Below, one piece after another: positions 27,001 to 38,677 of a DNA stretch of 64,000 bases. The notes under the pieces are model-generated. The model had not been told where the DNA came from. It was given only the letters and a program-made list of their open reading frames with translations, and did no database searches. Position numbers and translations under genes: made by a program. Source of the stretch: Alopecurus myosuroides (Eukaryota; Streptophyta; Magnoliopsida; Poales; Poaceae); NCBI GenBank assembly GCA_028641055.1, contig JAPCYS010000849.1, forward strand, positions 558,001 through 622,000, given 5' to 3'. The first letter of the stretch is position 1, and each line of letters opens with the position of its first letter.

Positions 27001-28027
27001 CATATAGGGGGACACGGTCTTAGAGTGCTATGAGGGTCCATTTTCTTCTGGGCCCGAGTAGCCGTGCGCCCAAGGTTCTTTGGGCTTGATGCGAAGAAGG
27101 GTTGGATTGTGTTGAGTGCCCCGCTTGGTGGAGGGGCCACTCCATCTGGCGGGATATTCATGAGTGTGGTTACTTTGGTGCACCCCTGCAGGGTAAATCT
27201 TCTCGAGAAGCCGTGTTTTCCGCGGTTATGGATTACTTGGTGAAAGTACCTGGCTAACAAGTACTCAGGACAACTTCAACATAATGATCAATCATGTTTC
27301 ACCCAATGATTAATAACTTGACTAGTAATAGGTTATTCACACAATAACTTGACTCATCTTTAATACCACGGTGTGAGTTATCCTCGGATTGCTTCTTCGG
27401 ATAAGGGGCGAGATCCAGGATGGGTTTGCTTGACGTTATCTTTCAGTTGGTTACTATCACTCGATCTTATCTCCTTTCTGATAGCTGGAAGTACTAGAAT
27501 CTCTGTAGTTGGTTAGTGCAGCCTGCTGTAGCTTATTTGCAACAACCCCTGCCTTTCCGTTGATCCTAAAGTATTTGTATCTTGTGATGACTGGCTACGC
27601 CGGTAAGTGATATGGGTTTTATCCCCCTTGCCAGTACTTAACCGTACTGACCCACGAATCTCTTTCGTGGCTGCAAATTCCAAATTGCAGTCAACAGGTT
27701 TGAAGTCTGACGACGTTAGCTTGGGAATCCCTCCGGCTTGGCCTGGGCAGGGATTGGACGCCTCCGGTTATCTTCAGGACTCTTAGTCCAATTTGGATCT
27801 TGTCCGTAGTCGGACGTTTGTTTCTTCCGCTGTTATTTGGATCTTTGTATTGTATCAGTTGTAAGCCCTGGTTCGTTGAGTCATCTTGTATCTTCTGATG
27901 CTGTTGTAATTGTGGATTATTCGTGAACTATTGTAATGTTATCATAAATGGCAACCTGGAATCGGTTATTATGCGGATTAGGCGGGAATGCTGAAATCTG
28001 CATAGTGCCCGATCTCGGGGCTTCACA
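24018..28027 (+). repeat. Element B2 5' LTR
   Basis: Same block order as B1. An 11-C homopolymer lies at 24430-24440, followed by an A-run. The GC-rich leader (about 24590-25200) has GTGAGC at 25070, a tRNA-like hairpin follows at 25324-25340, and CTCAGGCAAG is near 26440. The 234-codon frame across the leader (24475-25179) is not conserved as a protein in B1. Confidence 0.92.
25272..25350 (+). other. tRNA-like module (B box and T-arm-like hairpin) in LTR B2 (5' copy)
   Basis: GGTTCGAAACC at 25327-25337 matches the Pol III B box and sits in a perfect hairpin CTGGGTTCGAAACCCAG (25324-25340), like a tRNA T arm. An A box is not clear. It occupies the same place in the LTR as the tRNA-like module of B1, although the two sequences differ. 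Confidence 0.4.
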
Positions 28028-28504
28028 AATGGTATCAGAGCCTTGGTTCCGATTCCCGATATTGTTTCGATACGAATGGTTATCGAAGCAACGGGTCCGC
28101 AAAGCCTGTAGGAAAACCTCGCTAACGGTCGTTGTTTCTAGAGTGTCAAAAAACTATTTGCTGCTAAACTATTTTGGAAAACATCTCAATAGGATTCTTG
28201 TTTTCTCCTTACCCCTATTCTATTTCCCCTCCCATCTTATTTGTTTTGGAGTCTCCCCTCTTGTCTATCTTTCAAAGTGTTAGGATCCTACGTGGGTGGA
28301 CGTTTTCTGAGCCCCTAACCTAATAGGTTCGATCATCGGAAAATTCCTGGTGGAAGAACATCGTCGTCACTCCGAGCAAGAATCCCTTGTTAGTGGTGTC
28401 GAGGAGATCAACTGGAAGCACGAAGAATCGATAGTCGAACTTCTTTCCCCTCCCGGGTTAGCAGGTGGATTGCGAGGGCGCAATCCCTTGTTAGTGGTGT
28501 CGTC
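28028..28504 (+). other. Element B2 interior (no genes)
   Basis: 477 bp, closely matching the B1 interior over its whole length, with a single GTTAGTGGTGTCGAG unit. No frame resembles a retroviral-type protein. Confidence 0.85.
28030..28041 (+). promoter_or_regulatory. Primer binding site, tRNA-iMet type (B2)
   Basis: TGGTATCAGAGC, two bases after the 5' LTR end. Confidence 0.9.
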
Positions 28505-31500
28505 TGTAACACCTGTGGTGTTACCTGTTTGTTTTCTTTTTTTTTGTTTGCATCATCTGCATCCCATAAGCATTGCATCATGTTTTCCAAACCACTCAAA
28601 ACAATTTAAATTGTTCAAAACCCTAATGGTAAATTTCCAATTAAACTTAAATTTCAAATCATTTCAATCATTGGGCATGATTCAAATGGTGGTTTAAAAA
28701 TCAAATTCTTGCCAACTTTTAAAGTCAATGATGATTGCAAATTGCTTGAGATTAATAAATAAAATTTGTTTATTTCCCAAAATCCCAAACCAAACCCTAA
28801 TTGAAAATCACCCAACAATTTAATATCAAATTAATAATTTCAAATTATTGAAAATAATTAAGTCACCTTTGTTGCTGCTTTGCAATTAATAAAGAAAATG
28901 TTCATCAAATGAATAACCCCCCCCCCCAACCTATTCTTTCTCTCTCTCCCTCTTTTATTTCTTGCAAAAAAAAAAAAAAGTAATAAGGAAAAAATAACAA
29001 AGGAGAAGAACCAAGCCCACTCCATCTTTTTCTTTCTCCCCCAGCCCAATTACCTTTCTGGCCCATACCCCTCTCTTTCTGTCTTCTTCCTTTCTGTCGC
29101 TGTCACCTGTACGAACAGGTTCAGAGCCGCAGGATCTTCTCCTTCCACCTCCGATGCTTGCCGTACCAAACTCCAGGCCCCGATAAAACCCTACCCTCTA
29201 CGTGCCCTAACAACCCTAGCCCAACCACTCCTTCCTCCTCTCCCTCCATCGCCGCCGTCCTCTCAAGTTCTACCTCCTCTCTGTTTCTTTCGTTGTCTGA
29301 ACCTGAAGCCATCGACCACCAACTAGCCACTGTCAGAAACACCACCGCCCTTCCCAGCTCTGATCACCTCGAGGTCTTATTCTTGCGGGAATGGGACCGC
29401 CGTTCTTCCACCTCCATTTTACCTGAAGACTCGGGGGCGGGAGGAGGCTTGTACCGGCCGCGCCGTCGCCGGCGGGAGCTCGCCGGGGCTGCACACGGCA
29501 GCGGCCGCTCCCTCGACCAACCGTCGTTTCCCCGCTCCTCCTTCAACGGCGGACCCCGAGGTGAGCCACCCGCACCGCCCCTTCCTTCCCCTCCCTTGCT
29601 CTGGTTGCGAGCCATCGGGCCGCACTCCGGCGAGCGCCGCCGCGTCGCTACCGTCTGCGCGCTATCTGCTAAACTGACGAACAAGTTCAGTTTCGTCAGT
29701 TGACAGCAATAGCTCAATGCTTGGCCTTTTTGCCTGAAAAACAATCGTGCACGTACGCTATCACGAAGCGAACACCAGCCCAACTGGTTCCACCCCGTCT
29801 GCGAAGCGCAACACCCTGGGTTCGAAACCCAGCCGCAGCACCACCCCTTTTCCCTTGTTTTTTCCCCTCCAGCGCAGCAGGCCCACCTGCCATTGACTCC
29901 CTTGCCACGCTGGCGTTGCGCGTAGTGCCGCAGTGGCATGTGGCCCGCTGTTCAGTGGCTAGGGGTAGAGAGCCCGTGGGTAACATTTGTTCCTGCGCGA
30001 ATTCCTGCAAATAACCAATTCATTTTAATAAACAGAATTAAAGTAAAACTTTAAAATTCAATATCTTTTGTTTTATAGTTCTAATAAATACAAATTTTAT
30101 ATGTTTTCATATCCAAATTTCATAATCTTTCCAAATGTGCAATTTGTGTTCTGTTTTGAGTTTTCAAAAATCATTTAAAATTCAAATTTGAATAACTCAA
30201 ATGCAAATTGAAATAATTCATAACTAATTCATGCTGTTTCCAAATAATACAAATAAAATATGTTTTTCACACCATTTTGAATGCTCTATTCAAATATAAA
30301 TTTAGTTTCCTGGTTTGAATAATTAAAATTGCCTAAACAATTTAAATCTTGTTTAATTCAATTAAAAAATTGTTTAATATTGTTTAATTCATAATTAAAT
30401 AATCCAAAGTCCAATTTCCAAATGTGAAACATGTAATCCAACTAAAATTTGATAACCTTTTCAAATATCAACTTTGTTATTTGTTTTGAACACTTTAACT
30501 TGATGAAAACAACAATTGCTTGTGTGACATGCTTAAGTAACCAAATTTTCCAAACTTGATAAATCAATTCCAAACTTGTTTTATTTCCTTTTCCTTTGCA
30601 TCCATCATTGTTATTTGTTGTTATCTTGTTATCATCATTCTAACCCACTTACACATGATGCTTAGTGTTAGAACAATTAATTCAACTATAAGGCATGGGT
30701 TTGCCATATGCAAATCTCTGCATATGGAATCCATTTAAACTTGTGTACCTTATCCACTAGCCTACTTTGGTGTATCAATTAACTTGTCATGCATCCATAC
30801 CTTGATCATGCTGGATCTTTTGCCGTAGTAGTAATTGTTGCATTCCGGTGTTTGTTCGAGGTTCGTTGCTTCTTCCCGGATAGGACGTTGAGATGATGTG
30901 AGCAACGACAAGTTCTGCTACCTTGCGGGATCTCAGGCAAGTATACTCACTTGCTGCCATATGGCTGCTTTTCATCACTTGTTACCGATTCTTTCCGTTG
31001 TTCTTTTCTGCTAGCCTTAGTAGTACTTGTTTCTGTTACGAACCATCACATGAATCCCTTAACCTTGATATTGCCTCACTTCCATACCTATAACCTTTGC
31101 TTGAGCCTGTGTCTTACTATCTTGCTTAGGGTTGTTTGCTCGAGTCTGTTACCCGTCACCTTCTGTTATTACTCTAGTATGTTCTGGGGGCTCGATGTTT
31201 AATCAATCAATTAATCATGCTAATGTTACTATTAATAATAACTTTGATGATAAGGCACCGGCAGGAGGCCCCTTGTGGTTTTGAGGCCTGCTAGTGTCGA
31301 CCCTAATAGGAAAAGGGTCTTGTCTACTGATCCATGATGAGCACACTACCCATTTGGGGAGTATGGGCTCCCCCTCAGTTTGACCCGATTCGCATCTCGT
31401 CCAAATCGCCTCATTTAGTTCGGGTTTTCCATTTGCTGCATGCATGATCTTGCGAGCCCTTGGTACCCGGGTGGAACTTTCGTAGTCGGCATATAGGGGG

Positions 31501-32520
31501 ACACGGTCTTAGAGTGCTATGAGGGTCCATTTTCTTCTGGGCCCGAGTAGCCGTGCGCCCAAGGTTCTTTGGGCTTGATGCGAAGAAGGGTTGGATTGTG
31601 TTGAGTGCCCCGCTTGGTGGAGGGGCCACTCCATCTGGCGGGATATTCATGAGTGTGGTTACTTTGGTGCACCCCTGCAGGGTAAATCTTCTCGAGAAGC
31701 CGTGTTTTCCGCGGTTATGGATTACTTGGTGAAAGTACCTGGCTAACAAGTACTCAGGACAACTTCAACATAATGATCAATCATGTTTCACCCAATGATT
31801 AATAACTTGACTAGTAATAGGTTATCTACACAATAACTTGACTCATCTTTAATACCACGGTGTGAGTTATCCTCGGATTGCTTCTTCGGATAAGGGGCGA
31901 GATCCAGGATGGGTTTGCTTGACGTTATCTTTCAGTTGGTTACTATCACTCGATCTTATCTCCTTTCTGATAGCTGGAAGTACTAGAATCTCTGTAGTTG
32001 GTTAGTGCAGCCTGCTGTAGCTTATTTGCAACAACCCCTGCCTTTCCGTTGATCCTAAAGTATTTGTATCTTGTGATGACTGGCTACGCCGGTAACTTGT
32101 GAGTATGGGTTTTATCCCCCTTGCCAGTACTTAACCGTACTGACCCACGAATCTCTTTCGTGGCTGCAAATTCCAAATTGCAGTCAACAGGTTTGAAGTC
32201 TGACGACGTTAGCTTGGGAATCCCTCCGGCTTGGCCTGGGCAGGGATTGGACGCCTCCGGTTATCTTCAGGACTCTTAGTCCAATTTGGATCTTGTCCGT
32301 AGTCGGACGTTTGTTTCTTCCGCTGTTATTTGGATCTTTGTATTGTATCAGTTGTAAGCCCTGGTTCGTTGAGTCATCTTGTATCTTCTGATGCTGTTGT
32401 AATTGTGGATTATTCGTGAACTATTGTAATGTTATCATAAATGGCAACCTGGAATCGGTTATTATGCGGATTAGGCGGGAATGCTGAAATCTGCATAGTG
32501 CCCGATCTCGGGGCTTCACA
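28505..32520 (+). repeat. Element B2 3' LTR
   Basis: Near-identical to 24018-28027 (4016 versus 4010 bp). The donor-like GTGAGC is at 29561. It ends GGGCTTCACA, then the TSD CTCCC. Confidence 0.92.
29764..29842 (+). other. tRNA-like module in LTR B2 (3' copy)
   Basis: B box GGTTCGAAACC at 29819-29829 within the hairpin 29816-29832; same as the 5' copy. Confidence 0.4.
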
Positions 32521-33235
32521 CTCCCGTACACAGGTTTGCTTAAATTTGGTTTAGGTGACGATCTCACATCGGTGGTGATTCAACGTGGACATCGACGAGT
32601 AGTTTGGGGTTCCCAGGTAGCAGCCTGGAATCTATGGGCTGGGACGTCGCCTTATGTTGCGGCCTCTTAGGCCTTTTTGGTTCTTGTTGATTAGCAACAT
32701 AATTTTCCTTCCGTTGTCTGATGTAATGTTGGGTCGTGTGACCTCTGCTTGTAAGCTATACTCTAGTAACACTTGTTTAATACAGCTTCATGTCTAGAGT
32801 GCTTCTTTGATCGGCTGTTGGTTTCGAGCTTATTGTTATACAGTTTTGGCTATGCCTGCATAGTTGTCGCAGTCAAGGGGTTGTGGAGCCGATGATCCAT
32901 GTCCGAGCCCGCCTGCCGATGTGATTCGGCCTGGGGCGAGGTAACCCCAGTAACTCTCGATTGTTGTTGCACTTTCTGGACACATAGCAGCTCTGTATAG
33001 CTTTGGTCCCGTTTCCTTTAGTTTCATACGATTCGTGGATGCTTTTATATGCACAGTTGGTTATGACTAGCATGGATACGAGGAGTAGTAGACTGGGGAT
33101 CCGGACTATGTGCCGATGGATCCAGTCTGCATGCCGTTGTTTGTTTCGGCCGGGGCTGGTAACCCTGAAGCCCTTGTGAGTCCATGGCTAGGAGCACATA
33201 ACAGTATGTATATCTCTGGGTCCGGGGTCGTGACA
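32521..33235 (+). repeat. Element C 5' LTR, right part
   Basis: Matches 49301-50015 with few differences. It ends GGGGTCGTGACA, immediately before the primer site region. Confidence 0.9.
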
Positions 33236-33240
33236 AGTCA

Positions 33241-33252
33241 TGGTATTAGAGC
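33241..33252 (+). promoter_or_regulatory. Primer binding site, tRNA-iMet type (C)
   Basis: TGGTATTAGAGC, one base off the standard complement, five bases after the LTR end. Confidence 0.8.
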
Positions 33253-34995
33253 AGGACTGCCTGTAGGAAAACCTTACTGCTTGGTCGATGTTGAGTCTAG
33301 AGTTTGTGGAAACTATTTTGAAACATCAAATGATTGTGAAAAACCTTCTTAGGATTCTTTTTACTCCTTATCTGGTATCGCTCTAACTCTGGGTCTCCTT
33401 ACCTATTTTGGTTTGAAAAGGTTTTGCTATGTATTCTAGTCATTCAAAACCTAGGTGCCTTCTTTGGCAAGGACGTATGTTACTCAAGTTGACCTAGTGT
33501 TAAAGTTTCTAGAGTCGTGTGTGTTCCATATTCTGTTATCTCTCGTTTCAAATGGGAGATTTATTTCCATTATAATCTCTCAAAGTTGTCCGGATTCCAC
33601 ATTCTTACATGTTTCAAAGTTCTAAATCCTGAACCTCGAGATCTGCTTTCCATCTTGATTGTATCTGTTATCCTCTGCTCAAAATTCTTCCGGAGCTACG
33701 TATGGTTTCTGAAAGATACTCTAGGATTACTATTCGTAGTGTACTTCAAGGCACTAAGATAGTAGTTATTCCCTTCCCAATGTTTTCACCCTTGGACTTG
33801 AACCGAAGGTCCCGGAATGTGCTGAATTGCGATGGGTTAAATCATGTGGACATAACCATGTGATGCCCATGCCATCAGTACAGGATGCTGACCTTTAACC
33901 CAAGTTTTGTTTCTTTGGATCCTAAGGAATCTGTTTTACCTCAGGGTGGCTAGGAAATTCCAACTCTCATAGTCGCAGGCTTTCCTTTGGAACCGAAAGG
34001 GGTCACAACAAGAGTGTTCTTACGATTCTCACATATTTCTTTTTGATTCAGCTATACTTCTTTTCTTGGCATGGGTTCTACAAATGAGTATTACTCTGTG
34101 CATTCAACGTGATCTCGGGATTTTCCAAGAGCACGTTCCTATTCTTCGGTTGCTTCCAAACCTCTTCTATTGTTTGGAATACAAGTTGCATATGTTTGTT
34201 GGAGTTCCAATGCAGTTGCTCTTGTTTTCTGTTAGAACATTCCTCATTGGGATGTCAGGAGAAACAAACTCCCGAACCTTTTTCATCTCCAGGACCAGGT
34301 CAAAGTTTTGTAATTCGCAGATTAACGAAGTTCATAAGCTTCCGTTCTGTTCCACCTTCGAGTATCACATTCTTTTATATCAAGAGGTTGTGTTGAGTTT
34401 CATGGCCTTAACGATGAAGTGATGCTCTTACACATCCTTACCCACCTTCAACCCAAGCTTAATACTCAAGAATGTTGGGTGTGCATTGAGGTGTGTACCA
34501 GATATTCCTAGCAATTCTTATTGCTTTGAAAAATCTAAGAAACATCTATATCCTTCTTAGCACTATTGGTCAACCGGTCCCCACTTATAGTTGGTTGTGT
34601 TACCAAATCCGTTCATTCCGGTGTAATTCTTGGTAAGAGAGTTAGGTTCATTCCGAAGCTCTCAAGATCCTATCGGTTGCTTTGAAAAGCAAGATTCCTT
34701 TCGAATTCTGAGACATATCGGTAGGTTGTGATATTCTGGTTGTCTTTCTAGAAGTATCACCAGGTTGTTACCGGGCCGTAATGTCTAAGCAAAGGGTAAT
34801 TTGAACTACTCTTTTCTCCAAGAAACCTATGCTGGATACCCTGAACTAGTTGGCTGAGATTAAAACAATAACTTGGAGAGTTGAAAGGCAAAAGCTCCCC
34901 CTAACTTGATCCTCGGTTAAGGGATGTCTAGTTCGTTCTGTGTTGAAGCATTATAGTATCTCTTTAGTGGACATGCTATCATCCTACCTTGGTTT

Positions 34996-35298
34996 GATTT
35001 GGACTATCGTCAAATCGAGAAAAGAGACAAGGACTACCTTGATGGTGTTTCTACTCATGATGTTCGACCTAAGTACACCCTCATGTCCTTTAGTCAGACC
35101 AATAGTTTGCCTTGTTTATGTATCATATGAAACTCTCTTCTTGGACTGTTTTGATAAGTGTGTTTTCGAGCCCATCGATGACATTCCTATTTTGTCCAAG
35201 TTGCGAGAGACTCATGTTGAACACCTGGCACTAATGTTGGAAACTCTCGAGAACCATCTTCGTGTCCTCACGAAGTTGGGTTCCAGATGTTTGAAGTA
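34996..35298 (+). pseudogene. Decayed Gypsy reverse transcriptase fragment (element C)
   Basis: One frame from 34996 reads DLDYRQIEKRDKDY and then KYTLMSFSQTN, matching the RT block 'DLRSGYHQI...YTVMSFGLTNAPA'. After a frameshift, 35145-35298 reads FLDCFDKCVFEPIDDIPILSK and EHLALMLETLENHL, matching 'YLDKFVVVFIDDILIFSK...EHLRLVLEKLREH'. The catalytic FIDD is here PIDD (IDD at 35174-35182). The pattern is that of chromovirus-type Gypsy RT. It is not functional. Confidence 0.7.
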
Positions 35299-36998
35299 AC
35301 TTACTCCGGTTCATGTGCTCATGGTGAAAGTTGTCACCATGGATCCGAGTAGAGTTTCTTGTCCCTTCAGGAATAATACCTCGGTCAGGCATGTGTGGAC
35401 TATTCTTGAGATGGTAGGTTGTTACCTCCATTTCTTGAACCAGTTTTGTATCCACACCCAACCACTGACTGATCGTTCGCGAAAGAGAAGAAGTCCAAGA
35501 ACTTCGTTATCTTTGTAATCATCTTCCCAACAATGACTCCGATGTGTTTTGTTGCAAGTAGTCCATGTAGGTGCAACCGTCTTTCGTAAGTTGCTAAAAC
35601 ATGAGTCCTGCAATCTCTCTCATCTTTTTGAGCTTGACATCGTAGTCCTTATCTTGAGAATCCAGTAAATGTATCTCGTTCGTAACCGGTGCAACCTCTT
35701 CGATCAAACATGCTGATTCTGAATCATCCTTCCACTAACCAGAGCTGAATCTCAAGAAAAAATAATGGTTGGTGTTTTCCTCAAGGGTATTGAATTAGGT
35801 CCATTTGAAAATACGACATGGCTGATGTTGTGGTTGACACAATTAGCTGGAAGGCCTAATGTCATATCTCTGTAAATCCGTAAGAACAAACCACTCAACG
35901 TGAGGATTTCAGGGATGCTTATTCTAGAATTCTACCCCATCGTTCTTTTGAACCGAAGTTTGACTTTCACTTGATGACCTTTTGAAGGCTTGTTAAGAGC
36001 CTGCTGTCGGTATCTAAAACATCAAGGATAACTTGGAAGTTGATCTTTCCAATATCTCTCGGTTGATCCTCCAAACCTTTGTTTTAGTGGAAACAAGTTC
36101 ATCATGGGAACATCTCGTGGTGTTTTGAAACTGCCATTGATCAGGTTTTTTTTCTCAAGTTGCTGGTACTTGAATTTATGTTCATCTCACACATTGTGTG
36201 AATTTGTCAGTTACTTCAGCCAAGGGGTCTTGATCATGTGGTAAATGTATTGCTATGTCCAAACCACAGTAGGAAAGAGATTCCTTGTTCTTTTTGGTGT
36301 TTCAGTCCCCATTGCTTACCCATCCTTATGGTGTTACCAAGAATCCCTTCTTAACTATGGTGTTCCAACATCTTTTGGTTACTCATATTCTGTCGTGAAG
36401 TAACATCCCGATCTGTGACAAAGTTTTTGACAAAATTTTGACGAATGAAAGTTCCTTCCTCTTCCATGTCCACTCCGAAGAGTGAACATGATCTTGTATC
36501 AAAAATTCTCTGACGCACGAATTACAGTGTTTTCTCGTGTCTCCCCTCGTCTATGGATATTATGTTGTTGTATCCAAGACAATCCTTCCTATTTTGGTAT
36601 TCTACCTCGAGGAAACCTCGATGTCATAAGTTGCTCAACCTTTCTTTTTCAAAAGGATTTAACGTCTTATGCAAAGCTCATATTCTAAATCCTTTCAAGA
36701 ACCATCGTCCATAAACTTGAAACCATCTTATATTCACTATGTTACCTTGATGTGTTTCATGCCTCATAACTCAAAAGTTCTTTATGAACATCCTATCATG
36801 AGTTACCCATGGGATATTCGATCTTCGTGAAGATCATTTCCTAAGAGTTTCCCTCTTACCTAAGGTGTATCCGCTCAATACTTCAAGATGCTACGGATCG
36901 ACCTCTTCGAGAAAAGAACCGTAAGGTTCAAGAAGATCGTTCAAAACCGGTGTTACTTCTTTCTTTCTCCTTCGGGAATCTCGGGACGAGATTCTTGT

Positions 36999-37010
36999 AA
37001 GGGGGTTAGA
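36999..37010 (+). promoter_or_regulatory. Polypurine tract of element C
   Basis: AAGGGGGTTAGA two bases before the 3' LTR (TGTAACATCCC at 37013). Confidence 0.75.
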
Positions 37011-37012
37011 TT

Positions 37013-37805
37013 TGTAACATCCCAATTTTGCTAAACTAGGGTGTGTGGTGTGTGTTCATCCCATACATGCACGGAAACAAAAATTGAAACCAATTTAAGT
37101 TATCAATTTGAATGGTTTGAGAAAAATACCACAACTAGTACCTAAATTGGGTTCTAAAACTTTGTTTTGAAAAATATTTCAAATACACCAAAGAAACACA
37201 TGTTTTTGTTGGAAATTCTATAAGCTTTCCAAAAAATATTTTTGCTAAATTTTCTGTTCACAAAAAGGACCTCAAAACAGTGATTTCTGTCCTGTTTTTA
37301 AATAGAGAAGGGAAAGTTTGCAATTTTCAAAACTCCCAGGGGGTTTTCCGAAAAGTGGCATTTTCTTTTCCTTCTCCTTCTTCTCCGGCCAGAAGGACGA
37401 GAGCGGCGTCGAGGTGGCCTTGCCACCTCCTGCATCCAGCTCGGTCGAGGGGATGTGGACCCTGTGAGCCGTCCGGATCAAGACCTCCTCGCAGAGACCC
37501 CCTCCCCGAACGCTCTCCTCTCCTTCTCTGTCCCTGAGAACCCGAACCCTAGCTCGCCGGAATTCTCTCCTCGCTCGCACTGCCCGCGATGAACCAGGTC
37601 CTCGGAAGCTCCACCGTCCTCCTATTCCCGTCCTAGACACCGGAATCAACCCACGGTGGACGAAATCAACGACGGCATCTATGTCTTCCTCGCTTCCGGT
37701 CGACGGTCACCGCGCTCGATGTCGCCGTCTCCGACCATCCCCCACCTCCTCGTCACTTCTACGCCAATCCGGGTAAGCTCCCGCACCTGTAGGTGCCATT
37801 TGGTG
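37013..37805 (+). repeat. Element C 3' LTR, left part
   Basis: Aligns with 21205-21990. The donor-like site is GTAAGC at 37773 instead of GTGAGC. Similarity ends at GGTGCCATT(T)GG, about 37800-37808, where the Tat-lineage insertion begins. Compared with the 5' LTR, about ten bases of the flank are missing. Confidence 0.85.
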
Positions 37806-37861
37806 TTTACATCATGGGAGAAGCTCGGAAGAACATGGAGAATCTTGTCGTCGGCGAGATT

Positions 37862-38677
37862 TACATCGACCACGAAGGGGAGAAGATGGTGGACGATTCC
37901 GGCTAGGGGCCAGAGTCGGATCACCTCGAATCCGGATCTATTGTGACGATCGGCCATATCAGCGTCTTCATCGGTATGGTACGTACATCTGATTTAAAAG
38001 GACAATATCATGTGCATACTACAGGAACTTCTAATAGGGACAAAAAGATACTTAAGCAAGCTGTGAACTCGGTTTCCTCGGCTGTTCCGGGATACCTGAG
38101 ATGGGCGGAACAAGAGATAACGTGGAGCAGAAGAGATCACCCGGAAAGAATAGAGCACCCAGGAGTCTTAGCATTGGTAGTCGCACCACAGGTTAATGGT
38201 TACGAGTTAAAAAGGGTCATGATGGACGGTGGAAGTAGCATCAATATCTTGTACTGGGAAACTTTTTCACGCATGGGTCTCAAAGAGTCCCAGCTACAGA
38301 AAAGCTCAACAATTTTTCATGGAATAGTGCCGGGTCACTCGGCATGTCCCGAGGGGAAAATCGCATTGGAGGTAGCTTTCGGAGAATCAACGGATAATTA
38401 TCGAGTTGAGTGGCTCACGTTCGAGGTGGTCAAATTGCGCAGTCCTTATCACGCACTACTTGGAAGACCGGCTTACGCCAAATTCATGGCCAGGCCGTGT
38501 TATGTGTATTTGCAGCTGAAGATTCCGGGTCCTAAGCAGACCATCACCATACATGGAAGCCGGGATATAGCGGCCGAGTGCGACGAAGGGGATTCGGTAA
38601 TGGCCGAGCAAGCTTGCAGAAAAGAAGAACTCAAGTATTATCGGTCTCAAGTAGATCCGATGATGGAACCGCATTGA
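37862..38677 (+). pseudogene. Gypsy (Tat) gag end and aspartic protease
   Basis: The clear open stretch is 37943-38677 (244 codons). GYLRWAEQEITWSRRDHPE leads into the protease. The active-site motif MDGGSSINILY is at about 38224-38256; plant Gypsy proteases of this lineage have DGGS in place of DTG/DSG. LLGRPAYAKFMA (about 38457) is the conserved C-terminal block. The enzyme would cleave the Gag-Pol polyprotein. A frameshift at about 38655 separates it from the RT linker. The stretch before 37943 has an in-frame stop and is a gag remnant. There is no start codon of its own: in an intact element this is part of one polyprotein. Confidence 0.85.

Larger units (their letters stand above)
24018..32520 (+). 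mobile_element. Element B2: 8.5-kb non-autonomous retrotransposon, 4.0-kb LTRs, 0.48-kb interior
   Basis: Direct repeats 24018-28027 and 28505-32520 start TGTAACACCTGTGG and end GGGCTTCACA. They flank a 477-bp interior with a tRNA-iMet primer site. The TSD CTCCC is at 24013-24017 and 32521-32525; the empty site is visible in the other LTR of C at about 49299 (GAGTACCTCCCGTACTCAGG). The interior and 3' half of the LTR match B1, but the GC-rich leader is clearly different, so B2 is a second subfamily. LTR copies are almost identical: very recent. Confidence 0.92.
33236..37012 (+). other. Element C interior, decayed Gypsy gag-pol
   Basis: 3.8 kb between the LTRs. Apart from the reverse transcriptase trace at 34996-35298, frames are short and broken and no gag, protease or integrase motif is legible. 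The base composition still resembles Gypsy pol DNA, and the right edge carries the typical 'cgggacgagattctt' end. Confidence 0.6.

Noticed and set aside
34940..35299. 119-codon frame as an independent gene
   Set aside because: Its second half is a degenerate Gypsy reverse transcriptase, so it is a remnant of element C.
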